From assembly GCA_037951165.1 (NCBI GenBank), contig JBBDHG010000127.1:3785501-3849500 (forward strand): DNA of 64,000 nucleotides. Direction: 5' to 3'. This stretch comes from Lophius americanus (Eukaryota > Chordata > Actinopteri > Lophiiformes > Lophiidae). Made by a program: the position numbers and the translations under genes. Under the pieces are notes generated by a model. The model worked only from the letters and a program-made list of their open reading frames with translations. It did not search any database and had not been told where the DNA came from. Below are positions 48,301 through 63,300 of the stretch, one piece after another. Numbering within the stretch: the first letter of the stretch is position 1; each line of letters begins with the position of its first letter.

Positions 48301-51300
48301 ACTGTGAACGATAGAGTCCAATAAAAGCATAATCTGATGCAAATAAACACAGAGAAAACAACTTTGGATGTTCAGTAAACTGCGGGAAATCTCTAGAAAG
48401 AAATCTCTAGGAAATCAGTAAAATTCAAGAGTCATGAAAAAAAACGAAAAACACAGGCAGTAAGAGAAGGAGAGTGTGTAAGAAGAGCCATGCAGCAAAC
48501 TGAACACGGAAAGAAGTAACCAAAGGTCAAAAATTGAATCACAAGGAAACAATGATGGTTTAAAAGTCTGATAATAAAAATACACTTTCAAAATAAAACC
48601 GCAAAAACAAGCGAACACACACTAATACCAAAACCATGACAAACAGAACCTCAAGTGGCTTTTGTCTAATGCATTCATCTATTTTCTGTCAACGCTTATC
48701 CTGTTCAGGGTCGGAGGGGTGCTGGAGAAAATTCCAGTCGATAATAGACGAGAGACGGGGAACATCCTGGTCGCCAGTTAATCACAAGGCCGACACAGAC
48801 AAAAACACTCCTAGAGGCAATTCAGACTCACCGATTCAGCTATACTGCATGTTCTCTTTCGTCCTTACTGACCGCCAGGGGCGGTGCTTTAAGCACTGGA
48901 TGCTTCCATCTCACGCAAGCGCAGGGCGAGTAATTATATCAACAAAGCCACCCTTGACCTTTGGATGACCCTAGAGTGTCTTCTCTTCTGGCATCATCAG
49001 AGGATCTGTTCCTTCTATCTTCTTGCAATTGCGGTTTAATGATAGCAGGTCAATTGTTTGTTCTCAATTTTTTGGATCAGCTAGTCGCTTTTAGCTTTGT
49101 AACCCAAGGGCGGTTGAGGGAAACCCTCGTCCACCAGAAGCTCAACTTGCGGTTGGATTTCCGAAAACGGACCATGTTAGGAGATTGGTTTGTATCAATA
49201 AACCTGAAGGTTGCACATTTTCATGTTTAACACCACAGGTGGTTCCTCCGGTTTGGTTTTATGGGAATGGTGTATCAGTTCAGGGAAACAATCAGGCATT
49301 TTCTTCCTCCAGTCCCAGGCATGGGAGCAGCAGGCATGTTCTTGTACGGACAGACAACACTTTTACGGTGTACCACATCAACGACTAAGGGATCACCAGA
49401 TCCAGGCAGTCGCTGCTAGTGACGCGATGGTTCCTCACAGGGGCGTTCCCCCCATTTTCTGAGTCTCAGGGCTGTATATGTTCTCGCTATGCCGAACTGG
49501 GCAGCAGACCTTCTCTCCTGTCAGACGTCACCTTCGGGTGAGTGGAAACTCCACCCAGAGGTGATAGACATGATTCGGGGAAGGTATGGCAGGGCAGCGG
49601 TAAATCTCTTTGCCTCCGAGGCAACGACCCCCTGGCCTCCTTGGTTCTCCTGGATGGAGAGGACCAGTCTCCTAGGGTAGGAAGCTCTGGCTAACCATTT
49701 CTTCCACTTCCCCTTATACTGGCATCGCTGGACTCTGGTCACAGTTTGCTTCAGGTGGCTCCACGTTGGCCAGAAGTCACTCTCTGTCCAAATCCGTCTT
49801 TTCCACCCAAGCGATTATCTCCACATGTCTCATGTGAACCAATCCATTGTGTTGGCTGCTTAAGATCCCCCAGATGGAAGCATCCAGTGCTTAAAGCACC
49901 GCCCCTAGCGGTCATCCAGGATTCATAGAACCTTAGTTAAATACGTAACTCTTCATTTCAGAATGTAGAATCTATCAACATCCGCCCACGCATCAGCTTT
50001 ATGCCCTCTTTGTCTTGGATTAAATTTTACTTGAATATCCAAAACTTTTAATCAGACATACACAAAAATGGAAGAGACTTCAAGGGGGTCCAATAGTTTT
50101 TCACAGCACTTAATGCTCATCTTTGAGCTTCGTTTTCAACTCTTTGTATTTTTTTTTTTTTTAACTCAAAACGCTGAAAATTGCACAGTTTGGGTACCAA
50201 AACATTGTAATAATGAGCTAAAGACACTAAAGCTGTGGGAACCAACGTTGTTTTATCTGTAAGTTAGTCACTATAAGCACCCATCGTTCACACACAAAAA
50301 GACATTTGATCGATTGTCAAATCTCTTCAAGGCTTTTAACGAATTACCATTTTTCCTAGTACCATTATACTATAGAAAAGACTGCTGAAAAAGTTTGGAT
50401 ATAACCTCTGGGATTTCTTCCTCCACGCTGAAGCGACGCAGAACTGACGTCTTCCTCAGACGAACTCCAAAGAGACTGTCAGGGTTTCCCTCCACCATGA
50501 CGCCGCTCTCTGTAGGCGGTAAGGTCAAGTGTATTTAGTCCAACAGCGAGAAAGATTTGCACGAGTCAGAAACGGCTATTTTTGTTGTTGTGTAAAGACA
50601 GGAAAAGTAAATGATCTAAGAAAAAAAAACAATCTTCATTATCAGCATGTGTGATATGCTTACCATGTGATGGAGGTGACGTTGCGTTGCTCTGAGGTTT
50701 GGCGACGGCGCTCCCAGCATTCCTGCCTCTACCAGAACTCAGCACTAGGTCCACCTTAGAGGGGCTCGCAGGCTCTGCTTTTAATTCAGGGTACTCCTTA
50801 GTTGTTGATGTTGCATCCTCTCCTCGGGGGCCCATGCAGGTGGACGATGAAGAGGAGACACCGGTTGGTGGGGAGGAGGGAGGAGTCAAACTCTCGTTGC
50901 CATCTTCTAGAGAGATTGATCTCTGCCAGGCAGGGGCGATGGTGAAACGGACTTTACTCTGATCTGGACAGGTGGACGGCTGGTTGACTATTTCCTCCAC
51001 ACAGATAGGAGGTGTAGCAACTTCTTCTAGAGCAGAATGTTCTTGTTCTACTGTCTCTATGATTTCAGCTGGTTCTTCTTCTGTGGATCCTGTATCTTGA
51101 TCTGTGACTGCCAGAGCCTGTTGAGAGGGTATCTCACTTTGTTTGGGATGAGTGGCAGTAGGAGACTGTTGGAAGAAGGACGTGGCTTTATCTGAGCTTG
51201 GTGAGAGTAGATTTATGTGGAGAGTGGTAGTGCTGGTCTTACTGGGGGTTATGGTTCCGCTCTCTTGTATTTGATTCTCATGATTTGACTCTGGAAAAGA

Positions 51301-54300
51301 CAGAGACGAGGGCCTGGGAAAAGCGTTTTTTGTGGTTTCAGTGTGATCTCTTTCGTCCTGTGTCAGATCGGAGCGGGATGTTTCCACACCTTCCTGCTCT
51401 TCATGATCTTCTGTTTGATCTCCATCAGATTGTTTCGCTTCTTTATCTTCCTCTTGGTCTAATTTTTGTTCCATGAGGTCAGGCTCTATAACGTTCTCTA
51501 CTTCTTCTTCTCCTCCTTTCATCTCCTCTCCATAGCTTTGCCTGGCGATCTCTTGACTCTCAGAAACTGAAGCAGATACCTGATCGTCCATTTCTGAAGG
51601 GTTTTCATCATCATCATCATCATGTTGCATGTTGGACACGACCTCGTCTCCAGCCACAACATCTGCACCCTCATCGACCTCCTGGACAGTCAGGGCGTCT
51701 TGAACTTCCTCAGCTGCTGCATCCGGAAGCACCTCCGTCATTTCTTTTGCACCATCCCTTTCTTCTTCTATTGCTTCCTCTAACTTCTCCACTCGCTCAT
51801 GTGCTTCCTCCAATTGTGCATCATCTTCTTCCCTCCTCTCTTGTACTTCCTCTTCTTCAGCCTCTGCCTCCTTCTGCAGCTCCATAACCTCCTCCTCTCC
51901 CTCACTTTCGACCCCCGTCTCCTCTTCCTCCACCTGGCTGACATCATTTCCTGTAAAATTTTGGTCTTCTGTTTGGACTTCCTCAGTCTCTTTGTCCTCC
52001 TCTTCTTTTTGCTGGAAGACAAAGAAGAAATATCATGATGAGGAATCGAAATAAAAACCATCCTCATCACCTTTAATGGGACTTTTTAGCTCCTATTTCC
52101 CTTTAAATGTTCTTTATATGGCTGGTAGAATTTTATATTTAAAAGAAAACTGAAGATCTATTTGTTGATCTGGCTTTAAATTTGACCTTTCCTATCTAGA
52201 CCAGTTTCACCCCGTATGTTTGTCTTATTGACTTTTACTGATTAAATTAGGTTAGTCAGGCAATTAAAAAAAATTATCACATACATTTTGTAACTAATTC
52301 AAAATGTAAACAATATGTAATAAATATTTAATTTACCATGTATGTATTTAATATATAATTACCATGTAATTAAACATTTAATTACAATGTAACTAACGTG
52401 TAATTGCCTCCCTCTACTCCTCTACATTGCATTTTATGTAATTAATTAATTTCAATTAACTGCATACATTAAAATTTGCTATTATCATCAATTAACCAAT
52501 ATCAGTGTGTTCATTTGACAACCAAACTTAAAATACTTAATTTAAGTATCTTTTAAATTTTTATTCCCATTATTTAGGGGTACGCAAATCTATCCTTATT
52601 TCTATTTTGCAATGTGAAGCACTTTGGATTTCGTGTTTTGTGTGAGAGATGTAAAGATAAAGTAAAAGCATCTTGATAGTCTCCCATTTAAGTTTTGGAT
52701 AGCATCACTCTGGCATCTACTTTAAGTTGATATTAAACTATTCCCTCTATCTTTCTGTCCCCAGTTCTTTCTGTGATGACAGCAGAGACACAACCTCACC
52801 TTTTCACCACAGATACTGCTAAATCTTTTTTCATACTCAGAACTCCAACTGCTCCTCAGAGCTTCTGCACTAAGAGCTTTGGTGAGTGAAAATCTAATTT
52901 TGCTTAGGAGGCATTTTTGGATGAACACTGCCCAGAAATGGAGCAGAATAAGTGGACTTAGGGTTAGAGGAGTCCCATTAGGAGCACTTTCCGATAAATA
53001 CAGACTGTTGGATTTCTCTTACAGGTACTTCAATCACAATGTTAGAAATTAAACATAGATACATACACAATGTTCCCCGAGTTGTTCCACCGCAGGCTCC
53101 TCTTTTTCATGTGATCTTTCTTCTTCGCATTCTTTAACCGCTTCCTCCTCCTCGCCAACACCTTGACTCATGCATAATGAAGCCATTTCTTCCTCTTCTC
53201 CTGTCTTCTGGGGGGAGTCAGCAGGAGCAGCCTGATAAATGGCGGGCTCATCCACCGTTTCCTCTATCCTAACCTCCTCTTCTCCTGTCTTCTGGGGAGA
53301 GTCAATAGAAGCGGCCTGATAAATGGCAGGCTCATCCACCGTTTCCTCTACCCTATCTTCCTCTTCTTCTTCTTCCTTTTCTTCTTCTTCTAACGCTTCA
53401 TCATCTCGCTTCTTTTCCTTCACCTCTTCCTTTATCTCCTGGACAACAGTCTCTGTCTCTATGCCCAATGAGGAGGAGACTAGGGGGGTTTTCAAGGAGC
53501 TTAGAACCTCCTGTAAAAAGGAGCTCTCCTCTTCTCTGGTTTCTTGGACCTCATTTTCTTCTTCCCCGCTTTCTTCTCCCAAGTCACTCTCCATCCTGTT
53601 CGTGTCTTCTCCATAGGCGACGCCTGGAGGGTCCAACAAGTACTCCTTTGGACAATCAATGGGCTCTGGAGACGTACTAGATGCAGATATCAAGGGGGTC
53701 AGATAGATAAAAGAAAATGAGATGGGAATAAGATGGGAATTATGACTAATTACCTGGGACTGTCGGGTGTGGAAGCTCTTGAGCTGGGTTTGGAAGAGGG
53801 CTGGGCATCTGGGACGTCCTCCTCTGAGTGACACAGCTGAGGAAGAGACAAAGGGTCCGACCTCTGAGGTACATCCGGGTCTCCTTCAAACTCATCCTCT
53901 TCTTCCTCCCTCTCCTCCTTATTGGTCAGCAGGGGTTCTCTGGAATGCTGTGGTTGCTCCTGTTCCTCCTCATCCCCCTCCATTTCCTCCTCCCCATTTT
54001 CTTCCCGCTCCAGACTTGGTGTCAGCAGATCATCAGCACCTACAACTGAAGGACAGACAGCCAGACAGAAAAAAACAATGATCAGAACAACTTGATATGA
54101 TGCGGTAGCAGCAGCAAATGAAGGTCTATGGCAGCGGGGTTCTATTATTGACTTATGTGTGTCTCACATAATCAAAGATTTAATGTCCAACTAGTCATTA
54201 TCGTATATGACAATGCCTTATTTTCCAGAATCAATGTGTGATAATACATCCCAAAGAATGATATGTTGATAATGATGATGAAAATAACACACTTCGTAAT

Positions 54301-57300
54301 TAGTGAAAGATTAAATTACAAACTTTTCCTCTTGAATTTTAAACATGTCCTCATTTTAACCAGAAACTTAACTTTCTGATAAAGGCAGGAATCTACCAGA
54401 ACTATTTTATTCAAGCAATTTAAAATGACCATAAAAAAAACAATCCTACTGGAATAATTAAAGTTAAGTTTGCAATTTAAATTTTAAAATAATACCAGTT
54501 CAGATTTGATTTATTTGTCATTCTGGTGGGCCTGTCTTTGCCCAGGACTCCTTTCTTTAGGTGTTGAATCTTACATTGAATGCACCATTTTGGAGGAAAT
54601 TGGAAATTTCCGGCTTGACAATGAAGAAATCATATTTTCATTTTCTTACGTTTTTCCATTTCAAATGATAGATGTCATTTTTGTTTTGTTATAAATATTA
54701 AGTTTGAAGGACTTCGATCTTACAAATTTAATGTAAAAACCAGGTAGGACAAAGATGCCCCCCACTACCGGAGAAAATGTGAAGTTTCATTGAATTCTGT
54801 CCATTAATTCTTGAGATCACGTGATCGGGGAATAACTCTTTTTGCCCATTATGAAGGGTCATAAAGAAAAGTGTGCTTACTCTCTGTTGTCTTGTGTTGT
54901 TCTTTCTCTTCCAACACATCCGTTACAGAAGTATCCAGTCCTTTCTCCACCAAAGAATCCACCTTTGCTTTCAAATCTATCCTCTACAAGGACAGAAGAC
55001 AACACTGACTGTCATGGTGATCTCATAAGAAAATCTTGACACTAGCGCATGATGCTAAAAGCAACATTCAAATAATTATAATACATATATATATATTTAA
55101 TATATATTAAAAGGTATCATTTCTGAATCTGATTGTAGGCCATGTATCTAGATGCATAACCATTTAGTATTATTTTATAAAGGAGAGATGCACATAATAT
55201 AAATAGATGGATTACATGGAGTGCAGGTTAATTAAGACAAACAAGATAATATACTATTATATGAGTCTTGTCTTTTTTGTCAAGGGAGACCTTGGTGCTT
55301 TGTTATTAAATACATAATTAGCTCATCAGTCAATTTGTTATCTCAAAAGTGTCCATAAGACCCTTGAAATTTGACTTTATTATACGTCAGTGTTATCCTG
55401 TTTTAAGACAGGTTTCTATGTGTAATCATACAACATTCTGAACGATTTGACTGCTTTATAACTGACCATGAATGTGCCAATAATTAACCATGGAAGGGTT
55501 TTTTATAACGATGACTGGTTCACCAGTCATCGTTGCTGTCATAAACTTTAGTAATGACAGCAAACAACTAACCAGAATGATCACACAGTATATAATGAGT
55601 GTGACAAATATATGTAATGATGAAGGTGTATGTTCCTGTAAGTACATATGCATCTAAATGTCTTACACTGAGAGGTTTTCTCTTATTGCAGGCTTTATAT
55701 CTCAGCCCCAGCTTATGTTTGGCAGCAGAGTTATCCAGACACCCGAACGGACTGGCCGGCTGACTGAAGTCCCCAGGAACCACCAGGGGGCTCACTGCTC
55801 TACTGGAGGCTGCACAGGATAGCTGGGAGGAGACAGAGTGACAGATGGTGGCAATAAAAACGTTTCACAAATAACTTAACAGGGGAAATACCCCTCATAC
55901 ATTTGCAAATACAGGTAGAATAAACCTAGCTAACCAACCCTCAAATATGTGATATATTATGAAGACACCTCTGAAGCAGCAACATTTACTTGAGTTGGGT
56001 TTTTGTCCACCCATGCACCGGGAGAATTTCATGCACATGTCCATGTATCAACATGTTCGGTTCAGACGCAGCTGCAGCAGCCATACATTGGAGTCAATGC
56101 TCTTAGACGCGTTTCTGGTTTTGACACATAGGCTTACTAAATAAAATAAGACTGTTTCCTAAAATGATGCAGGAAGCAAAAAGTAAAGTGCAGGAAAAAG
56201 AGGTAGAGGAGCAAAGAGAGCAGGAGCCGGAGCCCAGCTGTGTAAATACTCGCTGTCCCTGTCCCTTGTCTGCAGGATCAACACTCTGTCAACATTAGTA
56301 TGTACAGTTTGGCTTAACACTGATTGAGAGCACAGCACATGAAAAAAACAGAGATTGTATTTCGTTCTCTATTTAAAGACTTCATCCTTCGAATGTGCGA
56401 CAAGGCTCCTTCAAATGCAACCCAAAAATTCAGCCTTCTGTAGCCATATCCCATGATTTGTTTTAAACTGGGGATCCCCCTCCCCTCCCAAAGAGCCAGT
56501 CTAATGGACATCTTCTCGGCCAGGCTACTCAAAGACAAAATTTACAAATTCTATTCTTAGAGCCCTGAATTCTAAAAAAAAAGAAAGTTTGATTCCTAGA
56601 ATATCAATAATAATTTCTTATCGTTTTTGACATGACATTTAACAGTTTAAATTAAAACGAAACGATGAATATATTTATTAAGTTTAACCTCATCAGCAAA
56701 TGTGCACATGATAGCATTTCTCAGCAAGAAATCTCAAAAACTTTTGGTCAGGAGATGCAAAAGACTGGAAAAATGTTCAAAAAACATGATTCGACGTTTC
56801 CACATGTAAAGAGGTACACAAGTAACATATGATAGTATTATGAATAAGTATTAGAGCTCCTGCCTTAAAGACTCGGTCATTCACGCGCAGAGGAAGGGAG
56901 AGGTTCGCCACTTTGTAAAAACCTGCTTGAGCAAATAGTTCCAAAGTTTTAAGAAAACTATTTCTCGAGACAGAAATGCAAGGAATTTGAAGATTTCAGT
57001 CCATATCATCTTCAAAAGATTTTGGAGAATCTGGGGAAATCTCTGCACATATGGGACAAGGATGAAATCCAACATTGAATCCTCCTGACCTTTGACCTCA
57101 CAGGCAGTACAAAGTTAAAAACAGACATGCCTCTATGAAGCATATTAACACATGGGCTCAAGAACACTTAACACGTAAACTCAGTTCATCCTTGTTTCTA
57201 CAAATGTACGTTATGAATCTACCACGCAGCGCACAAGCCATATACAAAGACCCAGACACAGCACAGGCCACATGTCAAGAACCAGCATCTGGATCGGTAC

Positions 57301-60300
57301 GGTGGAGTGTTTGTACTCATGGCATGCGTAACATGCACATCAGTGAGGCATCATTCATTTTGTAGGTACATACAGGTTTTGGAACAGAACATGCTGCTCA
57401 TCCAGACAAAAATCTTTTCAGGATCAAGACTATTCCCTGTCCCATGCTATTCACATTAAAGCAGCGTAGCATCTGAGGGTGTAGGACAGCAAGAGCTGTG
57501 TGAAACGGGCCTTAGACGTTTAAAAGAACCCGCCGTCAGACCTATGGTTGTCTATGACGAATACGCCTTCAGGGACTGCTTCATTTTAAAAGAGGATGAC
57601 TCTGACTTTGGACAACAATTTGTAATATTTTGGAGGACTATCATCCCAGAATTGAAACACTGTAACACACAGACACAAACACACACAGGGTCAGAAGAAT
57701 ATGTCAGGAGGAGGTAGAAGATAAGAAAGACAGGGATGACTAAAGAGTGAACGGGACTTCCAGAGAAGAGAGGAACAAGAGGTCAAGTAGAGGACTTCCA
57801 TTTAAGGTTTGAAGAAGAGCTTGAGGGTTGTTCATACCGCACCCGCACAAAACACACGCACACGCACACACTAAATAAGCATCACACATACAGCGCATGA
57901 CAGCATTTCTCACATATTTACTTTGCTACAGCTACAGTATGTTTTTGTTCTTGTTGTGAATTCGGGGCATGAACCAGAGCAGCAGGGAATCTTCAAATCC
58001 TAGTTGATTATATTCCATTTATTTTAGCTGTAAGGTCTAAGAAAAGTGATTTATATTAAAAGTGCATTCATGCGTATGGATACAACTAACAAACTGCTAC
58101 CTAACACCCATCAAATATGCTGAACTGACGGAAAACAACACATCATTCAAATTAAAGAAAGAAATACCAGAACTGAATGAAAAAAGGAATGCAGAAATTC
58201 CATTTGTGTTTCTGTAACCTAAGACCTAAGGGAAGTTGATCTGATGTGGTTTAGTTTTGGCCTTCTTCTGTCCCTCCATCCTTGCACAACAGCAATTTGT
58301 TTTGAAGGACATTGGAATTATGGGGAACACTGGACATTTCATTTCATGGGCTGAACCACAATCATTCATACAGTGGGGCAGGAGAGTAAACACAGAGACA
58401 GACTCTGATATATTTGAGGAAAAGGTTACAAATAGAGGGTTCCATTTTTGATAAAGGGGCCTTTTATTAAGAAGTCGTATTTCTGTAAGACGAATCATGA
58501 TATTTTTCTGCCGTTGTTGTCACATGAAGAGTAATGTTGGGTTCTCACAGCCTGAGGGATCCTCCAGGATATCATAAATCACATATCGTACCAAGAGAGG
58601 ACTAGTAGCTGTTTGGCTAGTGTTGGGGGATTTCACTCACTATGTTACGTAGAGGCCATAGTAACAAGAACCGGAGTTTAAGCAGTGATGTAAAGATGCA
58701 TGGTGGAAGGGCTATTTGTCAGTTTGTTACTTGAGCAGACTATCACTAAACTCTGATCCTTTTCAGAATGTAGGTCAGTGACCAGCTGATGAGGAAAGTG
58801 CAATATTGAATTCCTTGAGAGCCAGTTTTTCCCAAAAGGAAGGTGGGAACAAGATTAGAGCTAAATAGAGAGTGAAAGCTAGGCCTACACTGTCGACCCC
58901 GACAAGGGTATATCCCCGAAAAGGCCCAAATCCCCTGCATCGTACAAGCAATTCTTCTGATTGACCATTGCACTACTAAAAGTAAATGTGAAGTAATTTC
59001 CGAAAACTGTGTTTTTCATGAGAAAGCTCCCCTTGGTGGATAAAATATAAATAATTGGAGTAAACCATGACATATACAAGTAGATAGATCTCCTCGAAGC
59101 GATTCATATGAATGAAATTTAAACTAAATTGGACGAATTGTTAGGAAGTGATGTCCAAAACACAATGTTTTTCATAAAAGGTCCCCTAGTGCGCAAAATA
59201 CCAATTATTACAGTAACCCTCTAATAGGTTCATGAATACCACATTAGGACTAAAGGGTGCTTAAGCAAAACCCTGAAACCCTATCTCCCCGGGCGCTTCA
59301 AAGTTGCTGCCCACTGATCCCTCAGGATTACTTCCTTAAGTGTTTGTTTACCTGGTCGTCATCACTGTCTTCCCCCTCCAGACTGTTCGAGCTGCCCCTC
59401 TGAGCTTTATTCTGAGAGACAGAGAAGTGGGTACAAGGAGTGGAATAGCATTTTTAGCAATGCAGTCTGTAGCACATACCACTCAGGTGAACTACTTTGT
59501 TTAAAAAAATCCGTTACCATGCTTGTGTATTCAGGAGGACTAGAGGGAAGGCCATCATCCTCAGACATGGTTCCAGCATCTTCTGTTCTCTTCACGCACA
59601 TGAGAGAAGGCGGGGAGCCCAGTCTGATGGCCTGCTTTAATTGGAGCTGCAGAAAAGCCATATTAAAAACTTGTCTGTGGATAGTATTTGACATAAATAT
59701 TAGGATTGACACATTTGATTCAGAAGAAAAAGAGCCATGTCTGCAGGAATAGCAATACCTGTAGCTATTCAAGTACAATTGTCTTTCTGCTTTTATGTCT
59801 GTTGAGGTATTCAGCGATGGATTTGAACCTTCAACACGTTTTGTGGAACTGCTTTTACGATCTAAAAAACAATCATCATCAACAAGGAAAACTTGTGAGG
59901 AAATGAAGCCGGTGCTTAACAGAGAGGATGTTTTTTGCCCCGTGTGTGCGTGTATGTGTGTGAGAGAGTGGTAGGTTTCACTGAAACTCAAACTAACAGG
60001 GTTGTTATCTGCCAGTTACGTGTTGCCTTGTGGGGAGAGGAATCATTTACTCAGGTGCAAAGCAAACACTGCACAATACAGCTTTTCTTATGCTGGATGC
60101 GGGCAGACCTAAGATCCAACAGAGAGACATTGACCACTTAAGTTTTATCTGTTAATATTTCATCGCTGTTTAGAAACTCTAAGGATTGAAAGACAGAAAG
60201 AGATAATAGATTATCTCACCATTAGCAGTAGCTTTGCTCTGCTTGATAGTACCTTAAATTCAGGTTATAGTTAATTTTCTGTTGAACTCCGTCTATAACA

Positions 60301-63300
60301 CGGCAGTTACGATCTGAATTTTAGGCCTGCTAAATGTCTCAAAAAAGCTGAGACAGCGGCAAGTGAGGACAAAGTTATGGAATGCTCAAACACGCCTTGC
60401 TTGGGTTACAGCCGCTTGTACAAAAAGGGGCATCCTTGAAAAGCTCAGTTATGAGCACGCTCAGATGGGGAAATATGATTGGGCCAAATAATCTGACAGC
60501 TCAACATCATCGCTCTCAATGCAAAATGATTGGAATTCCAGGATTTCACCGTCTACAGTTTTCAATACCATCAAAAGGTTCAAATATCTTACCTTTGTAC
60601 TGTATTCCGTTTTATTTATATTTTACAGAATTCCTAAATCGTGGCATTCTGTTTTTAGTTCATTTTACTCAATGTCCAACATTTTGTGTCGTTTGAATAC
60701 TCCGTATAAATAAAATTTGAATGTGAAATGACCGTGCCACCATAGGTGATCGTAAACTAGGTGACATCACCAAAATTCAAACTAAACTAAAAATGTTTAA
60801 AAAAAACCAACATATGTGACTATTGATGTCAAAGAAATTGAAGACAGCAATTATTTTGTATGGAAATTTCCTTCAGCCACTCATTTTCTGTAACTGCTTG
60901 TCCTGCTCAGGGTCGCGGAGGGCTTGAGCCAACTCAGCTGATATTGGGTGAGAGGCACGGGGTTCAACCTGGACAAGCCACCAGTTCATCACAGGGAAAA
61001 CATTTAGTAACAAACACTCTCACATTCAAAGCTTCAGGATATACAAGGTACAAGGTAGAACCTTGTTTATTATACTGTATCTAGAAGCTACAGAAACATC
61101 ATTAGAAGAGAGTTATCACACTTTTGGATCCGCTTTATAGTTGCATTATACTCTGTTGACTACGCACTCCGTATTAGATGCATAAATAGCGTGTTTATTT
61201 TTGGCTCTGGAATGACTTCAGTCTGCTTATCAAACAGGCAGCCAGGCTCAGAGTGAGGATTACAGTCAGCACATATCTATCTGACCATTCCCTTCAGTAC
61301 ATTTTTTTTTTTGTTGACATTTCTGTACTGAAGCTGCATAATTCAGCATGTGGAATCTTTATAAATTCACAATAAATCTATCCTTTGTCATTCTCACTCT
61401 CGGCCTCTATTGCACACTATGGGATTGTGTCTCATCGCAACGGATACGAGATAAACACCATCCCTGTATTTATGCTCCTGGAGAAAGTTTTCCTTTTTAG
61501 CAAATCCACTTAAGTAGTTTAATTCTCCACTGTAGGTAACTTAGTGAGGCACTTTATCTGGACGTCAGTTCATCGGTCAATGTCTTCTGATTTTAGCCTG
61601 TTATTGTGAGAGACACTTGCTCTGCCCGTCTGCTTTTAAATCCAAGATCCAGTCCTTCATTTTGCATTGACAGTCTCAGAATCAACCTCCGTTTGCGATG
61701 ATAAACATCTGCTCTGCCATACAAGAAGTCACTACAGCACCAGAGCATCCTCGATATATTTCATGTGTTTTTACCTGCAGTGATTTCACTTTCCCATGAA
61801 TGCTGTCCTGAGACGCCCCCAAAGCCTCGTTGGCGTCAGAAGGGTCCGAAACAAAGACAGAGTCATGTGACTTGGCCTTGCCACCCAGGTTCATCTTTGA
61901 CCTTTGGGAAACAGGAAGAGGAAGAAAGACAAAAAAAAAAAAAAAGCAAAAAGTGATGTTCCACTGATGAAACAAAACAAAGAAAATTAGGAGAACTAAC
62001 TGATAGAAGTAACTGATAGTAATGAATATTGGAGTGTTATATTTCTGTTCCACTTTTAGATGTAGGATGAGGCCCTTTCTAGAAACCAGGCCTACGCTCC
62101 ATCGTCTTTGTGCCTGAGTAAAACAATGAAAGTTGGGATTTTTCTCTCTTCATTGTTTTTCAAGTCATGAAGAAACAAAAAAACGGGGCCGGGGCGGTGG
62201 ATCTGAGGATGCTGAGCTAAGACGCTGATGTGGAAGGCACAAGAAAATGAGGAGAGATGAACGGTTCCAGAGCATTTTGAGAGATACATAGAGAGTTTTT
62301 GGGAGATTTAGACAATAAGTGATACATTTATGGGAGGAATCTGACAATGACATTTTCTTCTATTCAATGACCTGATTGATTTTGATCACAATCATGTCCA
62401 CCCATGCTACTGTTGTCCCTAGGTGGGTTTCTAACAATGTTAAAATCAATTTATAATCCACGATGTGAAAAGCTAATCAGGCTTAATATAAAAAAGTACA
62501 TTATTTTATTAGTCATGGAAAATTGAAAAAAGAAAAATGTTCTAACGTTACATGTGAAATGTTTACAGACAGGCAAATTAATAAGGCTCTATTGCAAAAT
62601 GGGTGCAAGGCAACATGACTAATGAAAAAACTGAAACACTGCTCTAATTGCTTCAATAAGAAATCAATCATCGGCAAGGCAGAAAGTGGCACAGAAAAAC
62701 AACGGAAATTGAGACCGTCCACAGGAAAGCACATTCTAGCTCTCGTTCTGAAAACAGGAACCCGTGAGCCCCAGCAGAGAAAGAACAGGAGATGGTTGTT
62801 AAAACATGATCTTCCTTTCTTTGAGGGTCTCTGTGCTTTTAATACAGGCAAATATATTATTCTAAATATACAAAGGAAGAAGAACAAGTTGGGTTGAATC
62901 AAAGTACTGGGCCAGAGTTGACACTGGTGTCAACTGAAGCTGTTGTTTTGTTGGTGGAAGGTTATTGGGCTGGTTAACGGTAAGTGAAGATAGTGAAGGG
63001 CTGGGGATACTTTTGGGACAGCAGACATATTGTAATATACTACAGGATTAGTTCAATCAGGATGTCTCAAAATTAGAAATGACAAATTAACCTGGGTTTT
63101 AGTAGCGTGACATTATGGACTTAATGTCACTTTGAAGGCTTTTCTACCCTGATATGAAAATAACTATGAAGGAGGAAAACAATAGAGTCTTATCTTACCC
63201 AGAGCCCTTATCCCCCTCTGATCGTGTGAGTGTGTTATTTTCAGACGTTTTGCTGACATTGTCGCTTGATTGGCTGGCTTTAAGCCCAGCTTCTGCTCCT

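Larger units (their letters stand above)
55823..59351 (-). other. 3.5-kb intron of the CRACD-family gene
   Basis: Contains a Tc1-like relic (57095-57450) and copies of an unnamed dispersed repeat (58900-59215). I looked for extra exons because family members have a variable region here. None with paired splice sites and acidic or basic composition like the neighbours was convincing, but a small exon could be missed. Confidence 0.5.

Noticed and set aside
48960..49680. Several + strand open frames (89, 83 and 63 codons) as a small gene cluster
   Set aside because: They are consecutive frameshifted parts of one DIRS-like retrotransposon fragment.
51285..54081. Leucine/phenylalanine-rich and serine-rich + strand frames, suggestive of membrane proteins
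   Set aside because: They are antisense shadows of the Glu-rich exons of the CRACD-family gene (GAG/GAA codons read backwards as CTC/TTC).
55080..55120. AT-rich alternating stretch as a possible origin or matrix attachment site
   Set aside because: Simple low-complexity (ta)n sequence with no further signal.
59407..59991. 194-codon minus-strand open frame
   Set aside because: Only 59518-59646 within it is a true exon; the rest runs through intron and crosses the splice sites that fit the CRACD-family frame.
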